The notes under the pieces are model-generated. The model was given only the letters and a program-made list of their open reading frames with translations, searched no databases and was not told the origin of the DNA. A stretch of DNA of 64,000 nucleotides from NCBI RefSeq assembly GCF_029873635.1, contig NC_080423.1, positions 100,626,991-100,690,990 on the forward strand. The letters are read 5' to 3'. The translations under genes were made by a program, and so were the position numbers. The stretch comes from Malania oleifera. Taxonomy: Eukaryota > Streptophyta > Magnoliopsida > Santalales > Ximeniaceae. Below, piece after piece: positions 1 to 10,779 of this stretch; positions within the stretch are counted from its first letter, which is position 1; every line of letters begins with the position of its first letter.

Positions 1-1029
1 TTTGCTGGCCACCCCGAGGCGCCTGGTATCCTCCCTGAGATGCCTGATGTCCTCTCTGATAGGGTCTGGGAGCTGGGACCTAGTCCTGCTGACCTAGGCA
101 TTCACGTACCACATGACCGGATCTCCCACAACGATAACATACACTTCTGCCTACTCGGCACTCCCCCAAATGATGTCTCACGCACGTCTGACACACAGGG
201 TAAGTCGGTGCACCCTGGTTCCCACGAGGTCCTGCCATCTGCCTCTGGTCTCCCTTATCGTGACCTCCTCTCCATGGACCCCTACTGGTGCCATCCTGAA
301 AAACCCTGAGGCGCAGGCCTCTTCCTCTGACTCTGAGCTGCTACACCCCTCTGAATGCCACTCTTAATAATCACAACTCTGTCTACAACCTCTGTGAATG
401 TGTGAGCCCTGAAACCAATCACCTGATCAAACAAGTTCTGCCTCAGTCCTTCTTCAAACTTCCTTGCCTTTTTCTCTTCATTAGGTGCTAGATGTGGAGC
501 AAAACGCGACAACTTGACAAACCGAGCCACGTACTGGGATACAGTCATCTGCCCCTATACCAAATGCAGAAACTCTGCTGCCTTCGTACTCCGAATGATA
601 ACAGGGAAATACCACTCGAAGAACAGATCCTTGAATCGGTCCCACATCACTGGAATTGGAACTGGCCTCTACTCCTCTATCAAACGCACTACTCTCCACC
701 AACGCTTCACCTCCCCTGTCAACTTAAATGCTGTAAATGCTACCTTCTGCTCATCCGTACATGGAAGCATTGCTAATGTCTCTTCGATATCCTGGACCCA
801 ATTTTCAGCTACAATCGGGTCATCTCCCCCTTACAAAGGATGGGGACTTCATCCGCATAAACTGCTTAATCGAACAACCACACTCCCCAGAGCTCCTAGC
901 CATCTCAGCGATCACCTGCTGAGTGACGCTACGCAGTACAACATCTGTATCTCCTCCACCTATGCTGGAAGGTCCTGGCCTATCATCCCCAGCATTCGCC
1001 ACTACTTCCTGGGTCCATCTTGAAAACAA
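1..1029 (-). pseudogene. Ty3/gypsy (Tekay-like) gag fragment
   Basis: The minus strand encodes a Ty3-type Gag spread over at least two frames. The N-terminal part reads down from about 1029, a capsid (retrotransposon gag) region follows with the family-typical stretch FAPHLAPNEEKKARKFEEGL, and a CX2CX4HX4C zinc knuckle lies at about 98-139. Gag packages element RNA in cytoplasmic particles. In-frame stops and at least one frameshift (near 830) make it non-functional, and it runs off the left edge, so pol lies outside the window. The PBS and LTR to its right (1379-3147) have the same orientation and belong to the same element. The long plus-strand open frame over 514-1023 is an antisense shadow. 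Confidence 0.88.
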
Positions 1030-1378
1030 GAAACATACTTAAGCACTTTATCTCCTATACAGACCTATCCTGTACCAACTCAAAATTAAACACCTTCCCT
1101 AACCTTAACTCAATATCTAGTTTTATCGCCTAGACACATGACCCGACAATAGTTTACTATGGTTTTCCTGAAATCGTCACCCCAAGAAAAACACAGAAAC
1201 CACCACGGAAATCCTGTATCCAGACACAGAACAAACCTCAATTCCTTTTTCCTATACTTTAATATAGCTTTTGATGCACTCTAAAGTCTACAGAACCTAG
1301 CAATCTAGGCTTTGATACCAAACTATAGAGACCTACTTAATTTATTGGGTTATTTTTTTATACTATGACTTTCAACAT

Positions 1379-1390
1379 GCTCTGATACCA
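1379..1390 (-). other. Primer-binding site (initiator tRNA-Met)
   Basis: On the minus strand these bases read TGGTATCAGAGC, the standard plant LTR-retrotransposon PBS complementary to the initiator tRNA-Met 3' end. The LTR ends three bases upstream in CA (plus 1394-1395), which fixes the LTR boundary. A second, imperfect copy (TGGTATCAAAGC) lies about 70 bases inside, at about 1310-1321. The stretch 1030-1378 is the untranslated leader of the element and holds no gene. Confidence 0.85.
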
Positions 1391-1393
1391 TAC

Positions 1394-3147
1394 TGGATTA
1401 AACACATCCAACAACCTAAGCAGCAAGAAGTAGAAATCAAATAAACATAACCATATATAATATATACAAAACCAAAGTGCTAACAGGTTTCCTAAAATAT
1501 CCTCAACTAGTGAGGGCTATACAAAAACACTCCCAAAAATATACTCACTCTCTACTGACAAGGTAGTACTGTGGCCCCTCTATTTGTGAGCTTGGTCTGC
1601 TCGCCTACCTGGATCACCTGAAAAATGATTCAACACTGGGATGAGCCAACTCTCAGTAAGACGAAATATGCTATTACTAGTGTGTGGCAATTGAGCTACA
1701 ATATTATGAAAATCTATTTTCATATAATCATGTATAACTGATTATGTAAATACAGTACAAGTGATAAAATCCACCACCCTTTCCATGTTGCTTAACATAA
1801 CAGTATTAAGGATTACTATTCAAAATACTTCTAGTGTACATAAGTATGTTCTCTGTTTCTATAAATCTGTATATACGTAATAGTAACTGAAATCTTTCCC
1901 TGTGGATAATTGTGTGTCATGATTTAACACCTCATGACAGGGTTGTGTGGCCCGTAGGCGGGATCTACATTGGCTGGCCGACCAGGGTAAATCACTATAC
2001 TCCACGGTCTGATCTGCCCACCTCAACCCATATCTGATGGGGAGCCTGTCCACATCAAGGGCCTAGGTGATCGACCTACTACCACGTATTATCTAAATAG
2101 GTGATTGCACTCATAACATAAATATCTGTAGCAATGGTACCGTGCTCTGTAATTGCATAGTCCAACAGGGTCTGATACTATATAATATATATCTATATAC
2201 AACTATTTGATTTACCATGAGTCTGAAATAACTGTAATAACCATGATATTGAATAAACTGTAACTATAATCCATACGTCATAGTACTGAGAACTGTATAA
2301 TCATAACACTAAAAACTGCATAATCATAGTATTGAAATTCGTATAATCATGGTACTGAGATTCGTATAATCATGGTACTAAAATTTGTATAATCATGGTA
2401 CTGAAATTCGTAAAACATATCTCCATACTATATTCATATTCTCAAGCCACACCATACTTAATACATAATATTCATAATTTAATAAACTGTATAATATTTT
2501 AAAATTACCTAGCATAACATATTTCCCTTACCTGACTACTGGAAAGCCCCTATGGTTTATTGGCCTAACACCCATAGGGCCTCCTACATAACACCCTGAA
2601 AATAACATTTTTTTGAACAAAATATCAGTATTTCTTTGCCTACATCATTTCCTATAACTGTCATAAGGCCAAAAATGGACTAAAAGGCCTTACCCTGAAT
2701 TTGAGATGAAATCCAACTTCGTTTTACCAACGATCCGCTCCAATAGACTTGCAGAGAACTTCGCCAAGAGCGTCATGGTGGCTTTGGATTGTCAATCTGG
2801 CGACTGGCGGGGGCAAAATAAAAGAGAGAAAGGAGAGAGACCATAGAAGAGAGAGAGAGAGCACTGAAAATGTGATAAAAATCTGAGTTTTCACTACTTA
2901 TAGGGCCAATATCGTCGACGAGACATGTCACCTCGTCGACGAATCTTACCCTTCATCGACAAAATTCAGAGTAGCCCAAATCCTTCGCTCGGTATTTTCT
3001 CATCGACAAAATGGGACCTCGTCGACGAGATCCTGAAGACCTTCGTTGACGAAGCCTGGTAATCCTTGAAATTTTTCTCCTTCTATTTCTATTTCCATTT
3101 CTCTCCCTTTTATTATTTAAAATACTATTATTCTTCGGGTCACTACA
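1394..3147 (-). repeat. LTR of the minus-strand Tekay element
   Basis: The LTR is about 1.75 kb. In minus orientation it begins TGTAGTGACCCGAAG at 3147 and ends in CA next to the PBS. The start closely matches that of the 3' LTR at 6785 (TGTAATGACCCGAAG). The two also share the GTCGAC palindromes, a GATACCGAG-like block, and the segment around 2720-2790 matching 7140-7210, so both elements are of one family. A TATA-like CTATAAGTA lies at plus 2895-2904. The LTR abuts protease-coding DNA of another element at 3148 with no spacer, which marks an insertion junction. Confidence 0.85.
2912..3053 (-). promoter_or_regulatory. GTCGAC palindrome array in U3 (Tekay LTR)
   Basis: About six copies of a 10-12 bp palindrome occur within 142 bp. 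TCGTCGACGA is exact at 2912-2921, 2933-2942 and 3019-3028. Decayed copies lie near 2952 and 3000, and TTCGTTGACGAA lies at 3042-3053. In the element's own orientation the array ends about 9 bp upstream of the TATA-like box. Decayed copies mostly differ by C-to-T or G-to-A at the CpG. A role as a protein-binding enhancer array is inferred, not shown. Confidence 0.7.
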
Positions 3148-6100
3148 TGGTTAGTATGTTTTCCTTTAAAGTTATTGCATTGTTTGATTCAGGAGTCATA
3201 CACTCGTTTGTGTCTTCGGAGTGCACTAGACTTTGTGGGGCAGAAACACAGTTGTTAGGCACTGAGTTGTTGGTATCTACACCGACTGGGTCTACAGTGA
3301 AATGTAGTAGGGTACTCCAGGGTTTTTCAGTGGACATTCAGGAGGACAACATGTCTGCCGATTTGATAGTGCTGAATATGCATGGTTTTGATGTGATCTT
3401 CGGCATGGATTAGTTAGCAGTTAATTTTGCCAGCATAGATTTTCATACACGAGAAATGATATTCAGACCTCCAGGAAGAGTAGAACTCAGGTTTGTAGGG
3501 TCGTGAGTGCAATCCCTGCCTCAACTAGTTTCAGCTATTCAAGCGAGGAGACTACTGATGAGTGGTTGTCAGGGATTTGTGACATATGCGAAAGAAACGT
3601 CAGAGAATGGATTGAAACTTACTAGTATGCTAGTAGTAAAAGAATTTATAGATGTTTTTCCAGATGAGTTACCAGGCTTGCTACCTGATCATGAGGTAGA
3701 TTTTCCTATTGATCTACTTCCAAGTTCAACGCCGAATTCTAAAGTATCTTACCAAATGGCGCCAGCGGAGTTTGCAGAATTGAAAAATTAGCTGCAAGAT
3801 TTGTTGGATAAGGGCTTTATATGACCTAGTGTATCTCCATGGGGAGCTCCAGTTCTATTTGTGAACAAGAAAAACGGGTCTATGAGGATGTGTATAGATT
3901 ATAGGGAGATTAATAAAGTGACAATTAAGAACAAATATCCTCTACCCCGTATAGATGATTTGTTTGACCAGCTTTAGGGTACACGGGTGTATTCAAAGAT
4001 TGATCTTAGATCCGGCTATCATCAAGTGAAAGTGAAAGCAGAGGACGTCTCGAAGATGGCCTTCAGAACCAGGTACGGGCATTACAAGTTCTTTGTTATG
4101 CCATTTGGTCTAACAAATGCTCCTGCTATATTTATGGATTTGATGAATAGAGTTTTTCATCCATATTTAGATCAGTTTATTGTTGTTTTTATTGATGATG
4201 TGCTGGTCTTTCGAGGAGCTATGAGAAGCATGAGACACACTTGAGGCAGGTTCTGTAGACGCTATGGGAAAAGAAGTTGTACGCTAAATTCAGTAAATGT
4301 GATTTCTGACTTGAGAAGGTCGTGTTTTTGAGACATTTTATTTCTGGAGATTGTATATTCATGGATCCTAGTAAGATTGAGGCGGTAGTGAATTGGGCTA
4401 GACTAAGGAATGTCCAGGAGATCAGGAGTTTCTTGGGGTTAGCTGGGTATTACCATTGTTTCATTAAGGGATCCTCATTATTATCAAGACCTCTAACACG
4501 ACTGAATAGGAAGAATGTCAGATTTGAGTGGGACGACAGCTGTGAGCAGAGTTTTCAGGAATTGAAATAGAGGTTAGTCACAACACTAGTGTTGATCATC
4601 CCGTTGAGGGATGAGGGTTATGTCATTTTCAGTGATGCATCCTTGAAAGGACTTGGTTGTGTATTGATGCAATATGGTAGGGTGGTGGCGTATGTTTCCA
4701 GACATTTAAAAGAATATGAAAAGAATTACCCTACTCATGATTTTGAATTGGTTGCAGTAATACAAGCATTGAAAATTTGAAGGCATTACCTGTATAGCGA
4801 GCAATGTGAGATTTTTTCTGACCATAAAAGTTTGAAGTATTTCTTCACTCAGAAGGAATTGAATATGAGGTAGAGAAGGTGGTTGGAGCTAATTAAGGAT
4901 TTCGATTGTACCATCAGTTATCACTTAGGGAAAGCAAATGTGGTAGTTGATGCATTGAGCAAGAAAGCTAGGGAATCAGTGTTGACGACTATGGAGATCC
5001 AGTATCCGATCATGATGGATTTGGAGAGACTCGGCATTGAATTAGTTGAGAGTGGTTCTCAGGCTCACATTGCCAGTTTAGTAGTGCAACCTATTCTGTA
5101 GGAAAGAATTAAAGCTGCTCAAGAAGAAGAACCAGAATTAGTATAGGTGATGGACAGAGTGCAGAATGGTCTAAGGGAGGAATTCAGAATTGCAAATGAC
5201 GGAGCTTTGAGGTTCCACTCCACATTATGCGTTCCTGGTGATACTGAGATTGGGAAGACTATTTTAGAGGAGGCCCATAAATCTTTGTATACGATTCATC
5301 ATAGAAGTATAAAGATGTATAGGGATCTGCGATAGTCGTACTAGTGGAGTGGTATGAAGAAAAAGATTGCTGAGTATGTAGCCTAGTGTTTGACGTGCCA
5401 GCAGGTAAAAGCTGAGTACCAAAGGCCGGCAAGGCAGTTGCAGCCGTTATTTATCCTAGAGTGGAAGTGGGATCATATATCTATGGATTTTGTGTTAGGA
5501 TTACCAATGGCGTTGCACGGCCAGAATGCCATATGGGTGATTGTTGATCGTTTGACTAAAACCGTCCATTTCTTACCTATAAAGATCAGCTACTCTCTCA
5601 ACCGATTGGCGAAGATCTACATTCAGGAGATAGTTCGTTCTCACGGTGTGCCAGTATCTATTATGTTAGATCGAGACCCACTCTCGACATCACATTTTCG
5701 GAGGAGCTTGCAGGAAGCTCTAGGGTCCTAGTTATTGTTTAGAATGACATTCCATCCTTAGTCAGATAGGCAGACTAAGAGGACAATATAGATATTAGAA
5801 GATATGCTCCAAGTGTGCGTATTAGATTTTGGGGGTAGTTGGACTTAGTTCATGCTGCTGGTGGAATTTGCGTACAATAACAGTTATTAGGTCAGCATTA
5901 GCATGACACCATTTGAAGCATTGTATAGTAGGAGATGTCATTCTCCTTTATTTTGGGATGAGATTGGTGAGCGGCGTGTTATGGGGCTGGAGCTTGTTCA
6001 GCAAGCATGAGATAAAGTTCGACTTATCATAGATAGAATTAGTACAGTTTAGAGCCGATAGAAAAGTTACGCTGATAACCGTCATAAGGAATTGGAATTC

Positions 6101-6530
6101 GATGTTAGGGATCATGTATTTCTGAAGATAGTTCCATGGAAAGGGGTTATGAGATTCAGGAGGAAGGGTAAACTTAACCCTAGGTTTATTGGCCCATTTG
6201 AGATTCTAGATAAAGTGGGGTCGGTTGCCTACAAGCTAGCTTTGCCACCTATATTATCCAGAATGCACGATGTATTGCACTTTTCTATGTTGAGGAAATA
6301 CGTCCCAGACCCTTCTCATATTATCAGCTATGGTGAATTAGAGCTCAGTGATTTACTAGTATATGAGGAGGTGTCAGTACAGATTCTGGATAGGAAAGTG
6401 CAGGAGTTACATAATAAGAAGATTCCCCTAGTAAAAGTTTTGTAGAGGAATCATACAGTGGAATAGGCCTCTTGGGAGTCTGAGGAACAAATGAGACAAA
6501 AGTATCCGCAACTATTTAAAGAAGTTTAAT
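3148..6530 (+). pseudogene. Ty3/gypsy (Tekay-like) pol, decayed
   Basis: The domains occur in the expected order. The aspartic protease has a DSG motif near 3190. Reverse transcriptase covers about 3640-4570, with FIDD in place of the usual YVDD near 4190. RNase H follows at about 4620-4880. The integrase zinc-binding and core parts span about 5270-5990, and the C-terminus with a chromodomain-like tail spans about 6090-6530. This architecture is that of the Tekay/Del chromoviruses. The protein is broken by roughly 20 in-frame stops and a frameshift near 4205. Most stops are TAG where the family has glutamine. The protease N-terminus, gag and 5' LTR are missing: the sequence starts exactly where the reversed LTR ends at 3147. 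The apparent start codon at 3066 lies inside that LTR and is an artefact. Confidence 0.9.
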
Positions 6531-6770
6531 CAGGTCAAATGTAAGTGGTTAGGTAATATTTCTTTTGCAGGTACATGTAATAAGTTTAGTTGGTGTGTAG
6601 CATTTTAGTTTTGGGGGAATTTTATTTTGTATATGTAATCTCCCAAGACTCGAAATGTAACCACGGTATTCCTCCGCCATAAGTGAGGGTAAGTAATAAA
6701 ATAAGTAGACCATTTTTCTTTTAAGGGATGATGAGTTACATAAACAGTAAATTTCGAGGACAAAATTTTA

Positions 6771-6784
6771 TAAAGAGGAGAGAA
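6771..6784 (+). other. Polypurine tract
   Basis: The purine run AAAGAGGAGAGAA directly precedes the TGTAATGACCC start of the 3' LTR, which is the position of the plus-strand primer in LTR elements. The interval 6531-6770 is the untranslated 3' region of the element. Confidence 0.75.
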
Positions 6785-6864
6785 TGTAATGACCCGAAGA
6801 ATAATGATATTTAAATATTAAGAAAGAGAAAAATGGAATTAGTAAAAAAGGGCGGCAGCAGACT

Positions 6865-7045
6865 TCGTCGACGACTAGCAGTTTGGGCTTGTCGATGAGG
6901 GTGTGCTTCGTCGACGAGAAGATACCGAGAGTGGGTTTGGATGATTCTGAATTTCATTAATGGGGAGTGAGTTCGTTGACGAATTGTCTTTGTGACCTCA
7001 TTGATGATATGACATGACTCATCGATGAAGGCCAATTTATAAATA
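6865..7045 (+). promoter_or_regulatory. GTCGAC palindrome array plus TATA box (Tekay 3' LTR)
   Basis: TCGTCGACGA is exact at 6865-6874 and 6908-6917. Variants lie near 6889 (TTGTCGATGAGG), at 6972-6983 (TTCGTTGACGAA), near 6997 and at 7016-7028 (ACTCATCGATGAAG). TATAAATA at 7038-7045 follows about 10 bp after the last copy. The count and layout are the same as in the sister LTR at 2912-3053, so the array is a fixed part of this family's U3. Confidence 0.7.
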
Positions 7046-7498
7046 GGCCAAACCTTCATTTTATGGCTGAAACCCTGTGGGAATCTCTCTTTCACACTCC
7101 TCATTTCATCTCCCATTACTTCTCTCTAGGATTTTGGGCCGATATTCTGCCGGTTTGACGATCCGAGGCCACCACGACACTCCTGAGGAAGTTCTATGTA
7201 AATCTACTAAAGTGGATCGTTGGTGGGGCTAGTTCAAAATCCATCCCAGATTCAGGATAATACTTTTATTTAATATTTAGCCTTTCCTACAGTTGTAGAA
7301 AACTTAGTACGCGTAGAAATACTGAAGTTTAGTTCTGGAAAATATCATTTTTAGGGTGTTGAATGGGAAACCCTACAGGTGCAGGACTATTTTTTTAAGA
7401 GCTTTTCAGGAATCAGGTAGAGGGATAAACTAAGTTAGATGTTTTATAAAAAATAAGTATGATTTTATAGTATTTGATTTCAAGAAAATATATGTATA

Positions 7499-7556
<58 letters not shown>

Positions 7557-7669
7557 GTTGGAATATACTATTGAATATGATGATATGTACTGAGTATACA
7601 TAATACCCATTTTGTATGGTATGAGTAGAATTTATGATAAATTATTGTTTTCTAGGAATATGAAAATGT

Positions 7670-7833
7670 TATGGATATGATTTGTCTGCATACGGGCCGA
7701 GCTATGGATATGATTTGTTGGTGTATGGGCCGAGCTATGGATATGATTTGCCAGCATATGGGCCAAGCTATGGAATGATTTTTCGGCGTACGGGCTGAGC
7801 TATGGATATGATTTGCTGACGTATGGGCCGAGC
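7670..7833 (+). repeat. 33-bp tandem repeat, about 5 copies
   Basis: The unit starts TATGGATATGATTTG and ends GGGCCGAGC. Copies start at 7670, 7703, 7736, 7769 and about 7801; the fourth is slightly short. It lies in the LTR of the plus-strand Tekay element, downstream of the TATA box. A (TG)n(TA)n microsatellite lies just upstream. Confidence 0.85.
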
Positions 7834-8642
7834 TTATGGTAAAAATATGAAATGCCAGAGTACAGGCCGATGATTTTCATGATGTATATATATATTTATA
7901 TGCAAAACGATGTGATGATGTTAACTTGGCAATATTAGTATGAAATATTCATGTATCACAGTTTGATTATATGTTATATGTTACTAGAACCTGGTTGGCT
8001 TGGTCTAGGCTAGCACTTGCACGGTACCGCTGTTATGTGTTCATGATCATCATGATATTATGTTAACGCTACTGTACGGAGTAGCGTGACTATGGATAGT
8101 TGATGTGGTTTTAAGAAATGTGGACGCCCCTGGTGTATGGACCAGGTCTGGAAAACCCATCATACTTACAAACTGTACTTTTGACTTGACAACGGTCAGC
8201 CAACCATTGTCAAGTCTCACCTTCGAGCCACATAATCCAGTCTTGTGGGGGTAATACATGACAACAGCCAGCTAACCTACCAGGGTTGTTTTCTTATTAT
8301 TATTATATGAGATGGATGATGCTTAAAAAAATCCTTTATGTTCTACAATACTATGATTATACATGTTTTTCCCAAAAATGATGCATACAGTTTTACTGGT
8401 TATGTTTATGTAACTGATTATATATATATATATATATATATATCATGGAAATACTCATGTTTCCACACACTAGTATTAGTTTATTTCCATTACTGAGAGG
8501 TGTCTCACCCCGTATTATATGAACTTTTCAAGAGCCCCTGATAGGAGAGCGGATAAAGCTCTACCGAGATAGTACAATTGGTCTGCCCTTTCTGAAGGGT
8601 AAGTTTTGGTAGGGTCGGTTGGATTTTTGTGGGAAATGCCCC

Positions 8643-10626
8643 CGTTGACTCTACGAGTCCAATCCTATTTTGATAATGACAAATCACTTGGTATTTGATA
8701 TGTGCATCGAGTTTGTGAACAGGAACTATATTAAGCATGCACGGAAAGATAATGAGTCATGGAATCCTTCAAGTAAAGCTTACACATCTTGGCAAGTACC
8801 ATGGAACTCAAAGAGTACAAGAATCAAGATACAAGCAGTAAAGTTCAAGAATCTGTTGGGAATGGGTATTTAGAGCTTATGTATTTACATTGTCATATGA
8901 TTTATTTTGAAGCTCAAATATAACTTAGAGTGATTTTAGGTTTCATGCATTTCATGTATATCATTAGGGAACCTGTATGAACTTAGAAATGTTTTCAAAT
9001 CATTGAAAAATATGTTTTACAAAAGACCCAAGAAGAGAATCAAAGTAGATTTTTAACTTAGAAAAGAAAATTTGAGAAAAAGGGGAGTTCGGTCGCCTGA
9101 ACTTTACTTCAGTAGCCTGAAGAATAAGTTCGGTAGCCTGAAGATTAAGTGCAGTCGCCTGAAGAATTAAATGGGAAAGACAGATTTGGTAGAGATACTT
9201 CGGTCGCCTGACCCTAAAACCTCAGGTGCCTGAAGTTGTCACTTCAGGAGCCTGAACCCCAGTTCGGTTGCCTAAACTTGCGGGAAAGCCTAAAAAATCA
9301 ATTTTTTTATTAAAAACACGCGAGCTATCTAATTGATCCAACGTCTGAGATCAATCCTAAGGGTCATACACTATATATATTAAATGTCTAAACCCTAGAA
9401 CAAAGAGAGACACACAAGAAAGAAAAGAACACACCTTGTTGAGAGAACGTTGAAAATCTACTCTTAATGCTATACGATTGCTTACTTCTCAATCTCTAAT
9501 CTTCAAGCTTAAGCAAATCAACTCAGAGTCTCAAAGGGAACTTGCTTACTCTACTGTACTTCAATCTAGTATTGAGGTTTGATCTTTCAAGTTTATATTC
9601 TTAAGAAATTCTTATCTCATTGCTTGTTCTTGACTAAGTATTGAAAAGTTTTGATCTTGAGTGTATCAATTCATATAAAATATATTTTTGAGAAGATCAT
9701 TACTTGAGAAAACTTATTTAATTTGGTTGATTGATTTTTGATTCAAGTGGGTGTTCTTCAAAGGATTTATATTTTGATATATTAAAGCTTGATTAAATAT
9801 CCTTGGTACTTATAACTATATTTCTAAATTGAGGGATATTTTCTAAAAATTAATATTCTCAGTTTGTGATAGAATACATGGAATAAAGATTTGTGATTTT
9901 GATTAAGTTTGTTTTCAAGACAAAGATTTTGTTAATGAGTTCACTTCAAACATACTTTTGCATCTTTACAAAAGTGAACCAAGAACCCTAGTTAACTCCG
10001 AGGCATTTCAAATATATTTTAACTTGGGAGTTTTGAATAAATTGGGATTTGTGTGTTGATGCATAATCATTCATAAAACGATTGTATCGTTTTCATACAT
10101 TCATGAGCTTCAAGTTATATCATATGTTAATGTGTTAGGAATTTGAATTGTACTCATAAGCTTTTGTTAGAAGCATTGTTTTGAATGTTATTTTACAGAT
10201 TCTATTGTATACACGGTTTGGTGTGTGAACCGGTGTGTGAGGAGAGAGCTGTATCTCTTGTAAGCAGCAGAGTAGGAGAAAGCTGTACCTCTTGTAAGCA
10301 GCGGATTGTACAGGAAACTCCGTCCCACTTTAAGGAGCTGGGTTTTTAGTGAATCCTTGAGTGGTTGCTCAAGGCGAGGACGTAGGCCGGGTTGGCCGAA
10401 CCTCGTAAAATCGCGTTTGTCTTCTCTCTTCCTTTTACTCTTTATTTTTCGCATTATATTTAAAATCAAGTATATTGCATACATAGATAGGATTGCCACA
10501 CTCACACGTAATTGAGGAACTAGAAGTAGTTGGTAAACTTATAAGAAGTGTGTGAAAGAAAATTAAGTGGCTTAAATTTTTTATATCCAATTCACCCCCC
10601 CTCTTGGGATTACACTTTAATCAACA
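8643..10626 (+). repeat. Sirevirus-like copia LTR A
   Basis: The start (CGTTGACTCTACGAGTCC, then TTTGATAATGACAAAT) aligns with the starts of LTRs B (23349) and C (28409). The end (CACCCCCCCTCTTGGGATTA to AACA) is followed by a PBS. Near the end it has the block GGCGAGGACGTAGGC then GAACCTCGTAAAA, which recurs in LTRs B, C, D and E. A TATA-like stretch lies at 9372-9380. The short open frames at 10188-10515 lie over this conserved block and are not genes. Assignment to the Sirevirus/Maximus group rests on the gag that follows LTR B and is an inference here. Confidence 0.75.
9088..9276 (+). promoter_or_regulatory. Iteron array of LTR A
   Basis: Eight copies of a 14-bp motif close to TTCGGTCGCCTGAA lie within 189 bp at irregular spacing. 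The first is exact at 9088-9101 and the last, TTCGGTTGCCTAAA, is at 9263-9276. Several copies are nearly palindromic at the ends (TTC...GAA). The TATA-like box follows about 97 bp later. The array holds the same place in the LTR as the GTCGAC arrays of LTRs B to E. Confidence 0.7.
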
Positions 10627-10628
10627 TT

Positions 10629-10640
10629 TGGTATCAGAGA
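10629..10640 (+). other. PBS-like site after LTR A
   Basis: TGGTATCAGAGA follows the CA end of LTR A after a two-base gap. It matches the initiator tRNA-Met PBS except at the last base. It shows that LTR A is a 5' LTR with some internal sequence, not a solo LTR. Confidence 0.75.
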
Positions 10641-10710
10641 GGGTTTACTTAGACGTGATAGTTAATTGGTAAAACGATCACATGACACACATTGGTGTAA
10701 CTCCATTCGG

Positions 10711-10748
10711 TGAGGGACACTCATCCACTCATCCATTAGTGTCCCTCA
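10711..10748. other. Perfect 11-bp inverted repeat in the leader
   Basis: TGAGGGACACT (10711-10721) and AGTGTCCCTCA (10738-10748) can pair over all 11 bases around a 16-base loop. The site is about 70 bp downstream of the PBS, where retroelement RNAs often carry packaging or dimerisation hairpins. That role is only a guess. Confidence 0.6.
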
Positions 10749-10779
10749 TGGTATCTAATCGATATTATCGAGTCCGGTT

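Larger units (their letters stand above)
6785..8642 (+). repeat. 3' LTR of the plus-strand Tekay element
   Basis: The LTR starts TGTAATGACCC after the polypurine tract and matches the reversed LTR at 1394-3147. It carries, in order, the palindrome array (6865-7028), a TATA-like TATAAATA (7038-7045), a (TG)n(TA)n run (about 7497-7552), a 33-bp tandem repeat (7670-7833) and the conserved block around 8190-8270. Its expected CA end and following host DNA are not seen. Copia LTR A begins at about 8643, so the last bases may have been lost or displaced by that insertion. Confidence 0.8.

Noticed and set aside
514-1023. 169-codon plus-strand open frame
   Set aside because: It is antisense to a recognisable Ty3 gag on the minus strand and has no domain of its own.
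1379-1390. tRNA-Met-like sequence as a tRNA gene
   Set aside because: Only about 12 bases match the tRNA 3' end, in the position of an LTR-element PBS. The same holds at 10629, 21413, 25459 and 43861.
3066-3147. Start codon at 3066 for the protease frame
   Set aside because: The first 82 bases lie inside the reversed LTR, whose boundary is at 3147, so the start is accidental.
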